From: Bacillota bacterium
GTDB taxonomy: Bacteria; Bacillota_I; Bacilli_A; MOL361; Turicibacteraceae
Direction: 5' to 3'
Assembly: GCA_003486705.1 (NCBI GenBank)
Contig: DNGE01000158.1
Location: 2,299-17,105, forward strand
DNA: 14,807 nt
A program made the translations under genes and the position numbers. A model generated the notes under the pieces. It saw only the letters and a list, made by a program, of their open reading frames with translations, was not told the DNA's origin and did no database searches. Positions 14,572-14,807 of this stretch are shown here, piece by piece. Every line of letters begins with the position of its first letter. The first letter of the stretch is position 1.

Positions 14572-14748
14572 TTATTTTCCTATGCATTCGCGGCAACGGT
14601 TATAATCATCGCGCTCGGGAAATTGTGCATCTATCTTTCCGCCTTCGCGGACTTCGTGGTTGCAGTTCGCACAATACGGGATTTCTTCTAAATAACCTGC
14701 TTCTTCGTATAAAAATGATAAGGGTGCAAAGCCGAAGTTTTCGTACAT
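14572..14748 (-). CDS. Small zinc-ribbon protein (58 residues)
   Basis: From ATG 14748-14746 on the minus strand an open frame encodes 58 residues. It begins MYENFGFAPLSFLYEEAGYL and has CANC at residues 26-29 and CREC at 52-55. The two C-x2-C pairs, 22 residues apart, look like a zinc-binding ribbon, with a charged segment (EREGGK-like, DAQFPERDD) between them. An AAAGGAG SD lies 9-10 bases before the ATG. GC content is higher than in its neighbours, especially in the second half (GAGCGCGATGA), which may indicate different codon use. Function is unknown. The last residues end just before the convergent terminator. It resembles the 52-residue protein at 8822-8980 in cysteine layout only. Confidence 0.78.
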   Translation of the reverse strand: MYENFGFAPLSFLYEEAGYLEEIPYCANCNHEVREGGKIDAQFPERDDYNRCRECIGK

Positions 14749-14807
14749 CGTTAGTTTCTCCTTTACTATTACAGGATGCCTATCTTTGATCAGTCTACTT
14801 ACGTAAA

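Overview
The window looks like a chromosomal segment of a low-GC Bacillota (Firmicutes) bacterium. The coding sequences are AT-rich, Shine-Dalgarno (SD) sites are strong, and promoters look SigA-type (TTGACG-17 bp-TATAAT at 1229-1257). Nearly every gene or operon ends in a compact intrinsic terminator. Genes of membrane-anchored PASTA and SH3b proteins and an sbcDC pair fit such a host. The genus cannot be fixed from the sequence; a Turicibacter/Erysipelotrichia-like host is a guess. I saw no tRNA, rRNA, insertion sequence, phage gene or CRISPR array.

Layout. (1) 1-1030: an orphan ribokinase-type PfkB sugar kinase with its own promoter and terminator. (2) 1147-5656: a two-gene sbcD-sbcC operon for a DNA-end-processing nuclease, with ATGA overlap, strong promoter and strong terminator. 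(3) 5923-8835: an ABC operon of a MacB/FtsX-type permease, a LolD/MacB-type ATPase and an unrecognised five-helix membrane protein. Its extended -10 promoter carries a palindrome over the -35 region, and a perfect 10-bp hairpin lies on the ATPase stop codon. (4) 8808-9291: two very small genes, a 52-residue zinc-ribbon protein (minus) and a 42-residue TTG-started single-helix membrane peptide (plus), each closed by a terminator shared with a convergent neighbour. (5) 9301-11779, minus strand: a kinase-less membrane protein with six external PASTA-like repeats and a membrane-anchored protein with an acidic linker and a C-terminal SH3b domain. Each has its own likely transcription signals; both probably work at the cell wall. 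(6) 11780-12960: a poorly coding stretch with a possible nonsense-interrupted small gene, a leader with three hairpins, an unrecognised 115-residue protein, and a 3' region with alternative RNA helices ending at a terminator. (7) 13109-13518: a MazG-like nucleotide pyrophosphohydrolase. (8) 13649-14807: a single-pass membrane protein of unknown function facing a 58-residue minus-strand zinc-ribbon protein.

The parts are mostly independent housekeeping units. The clearest functional groupings are SbcCD (DNA repair), the three-gene ABC operon (export or envelope work) and the PASTA/SH3b neighbours (envelope). The least explained elements are the kinase-less PASTA protein, the three small proteins, the third gene of the ABC operon and the structured RNA around the 115-residue gene. 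I did not find a clear new defence or mobile system.
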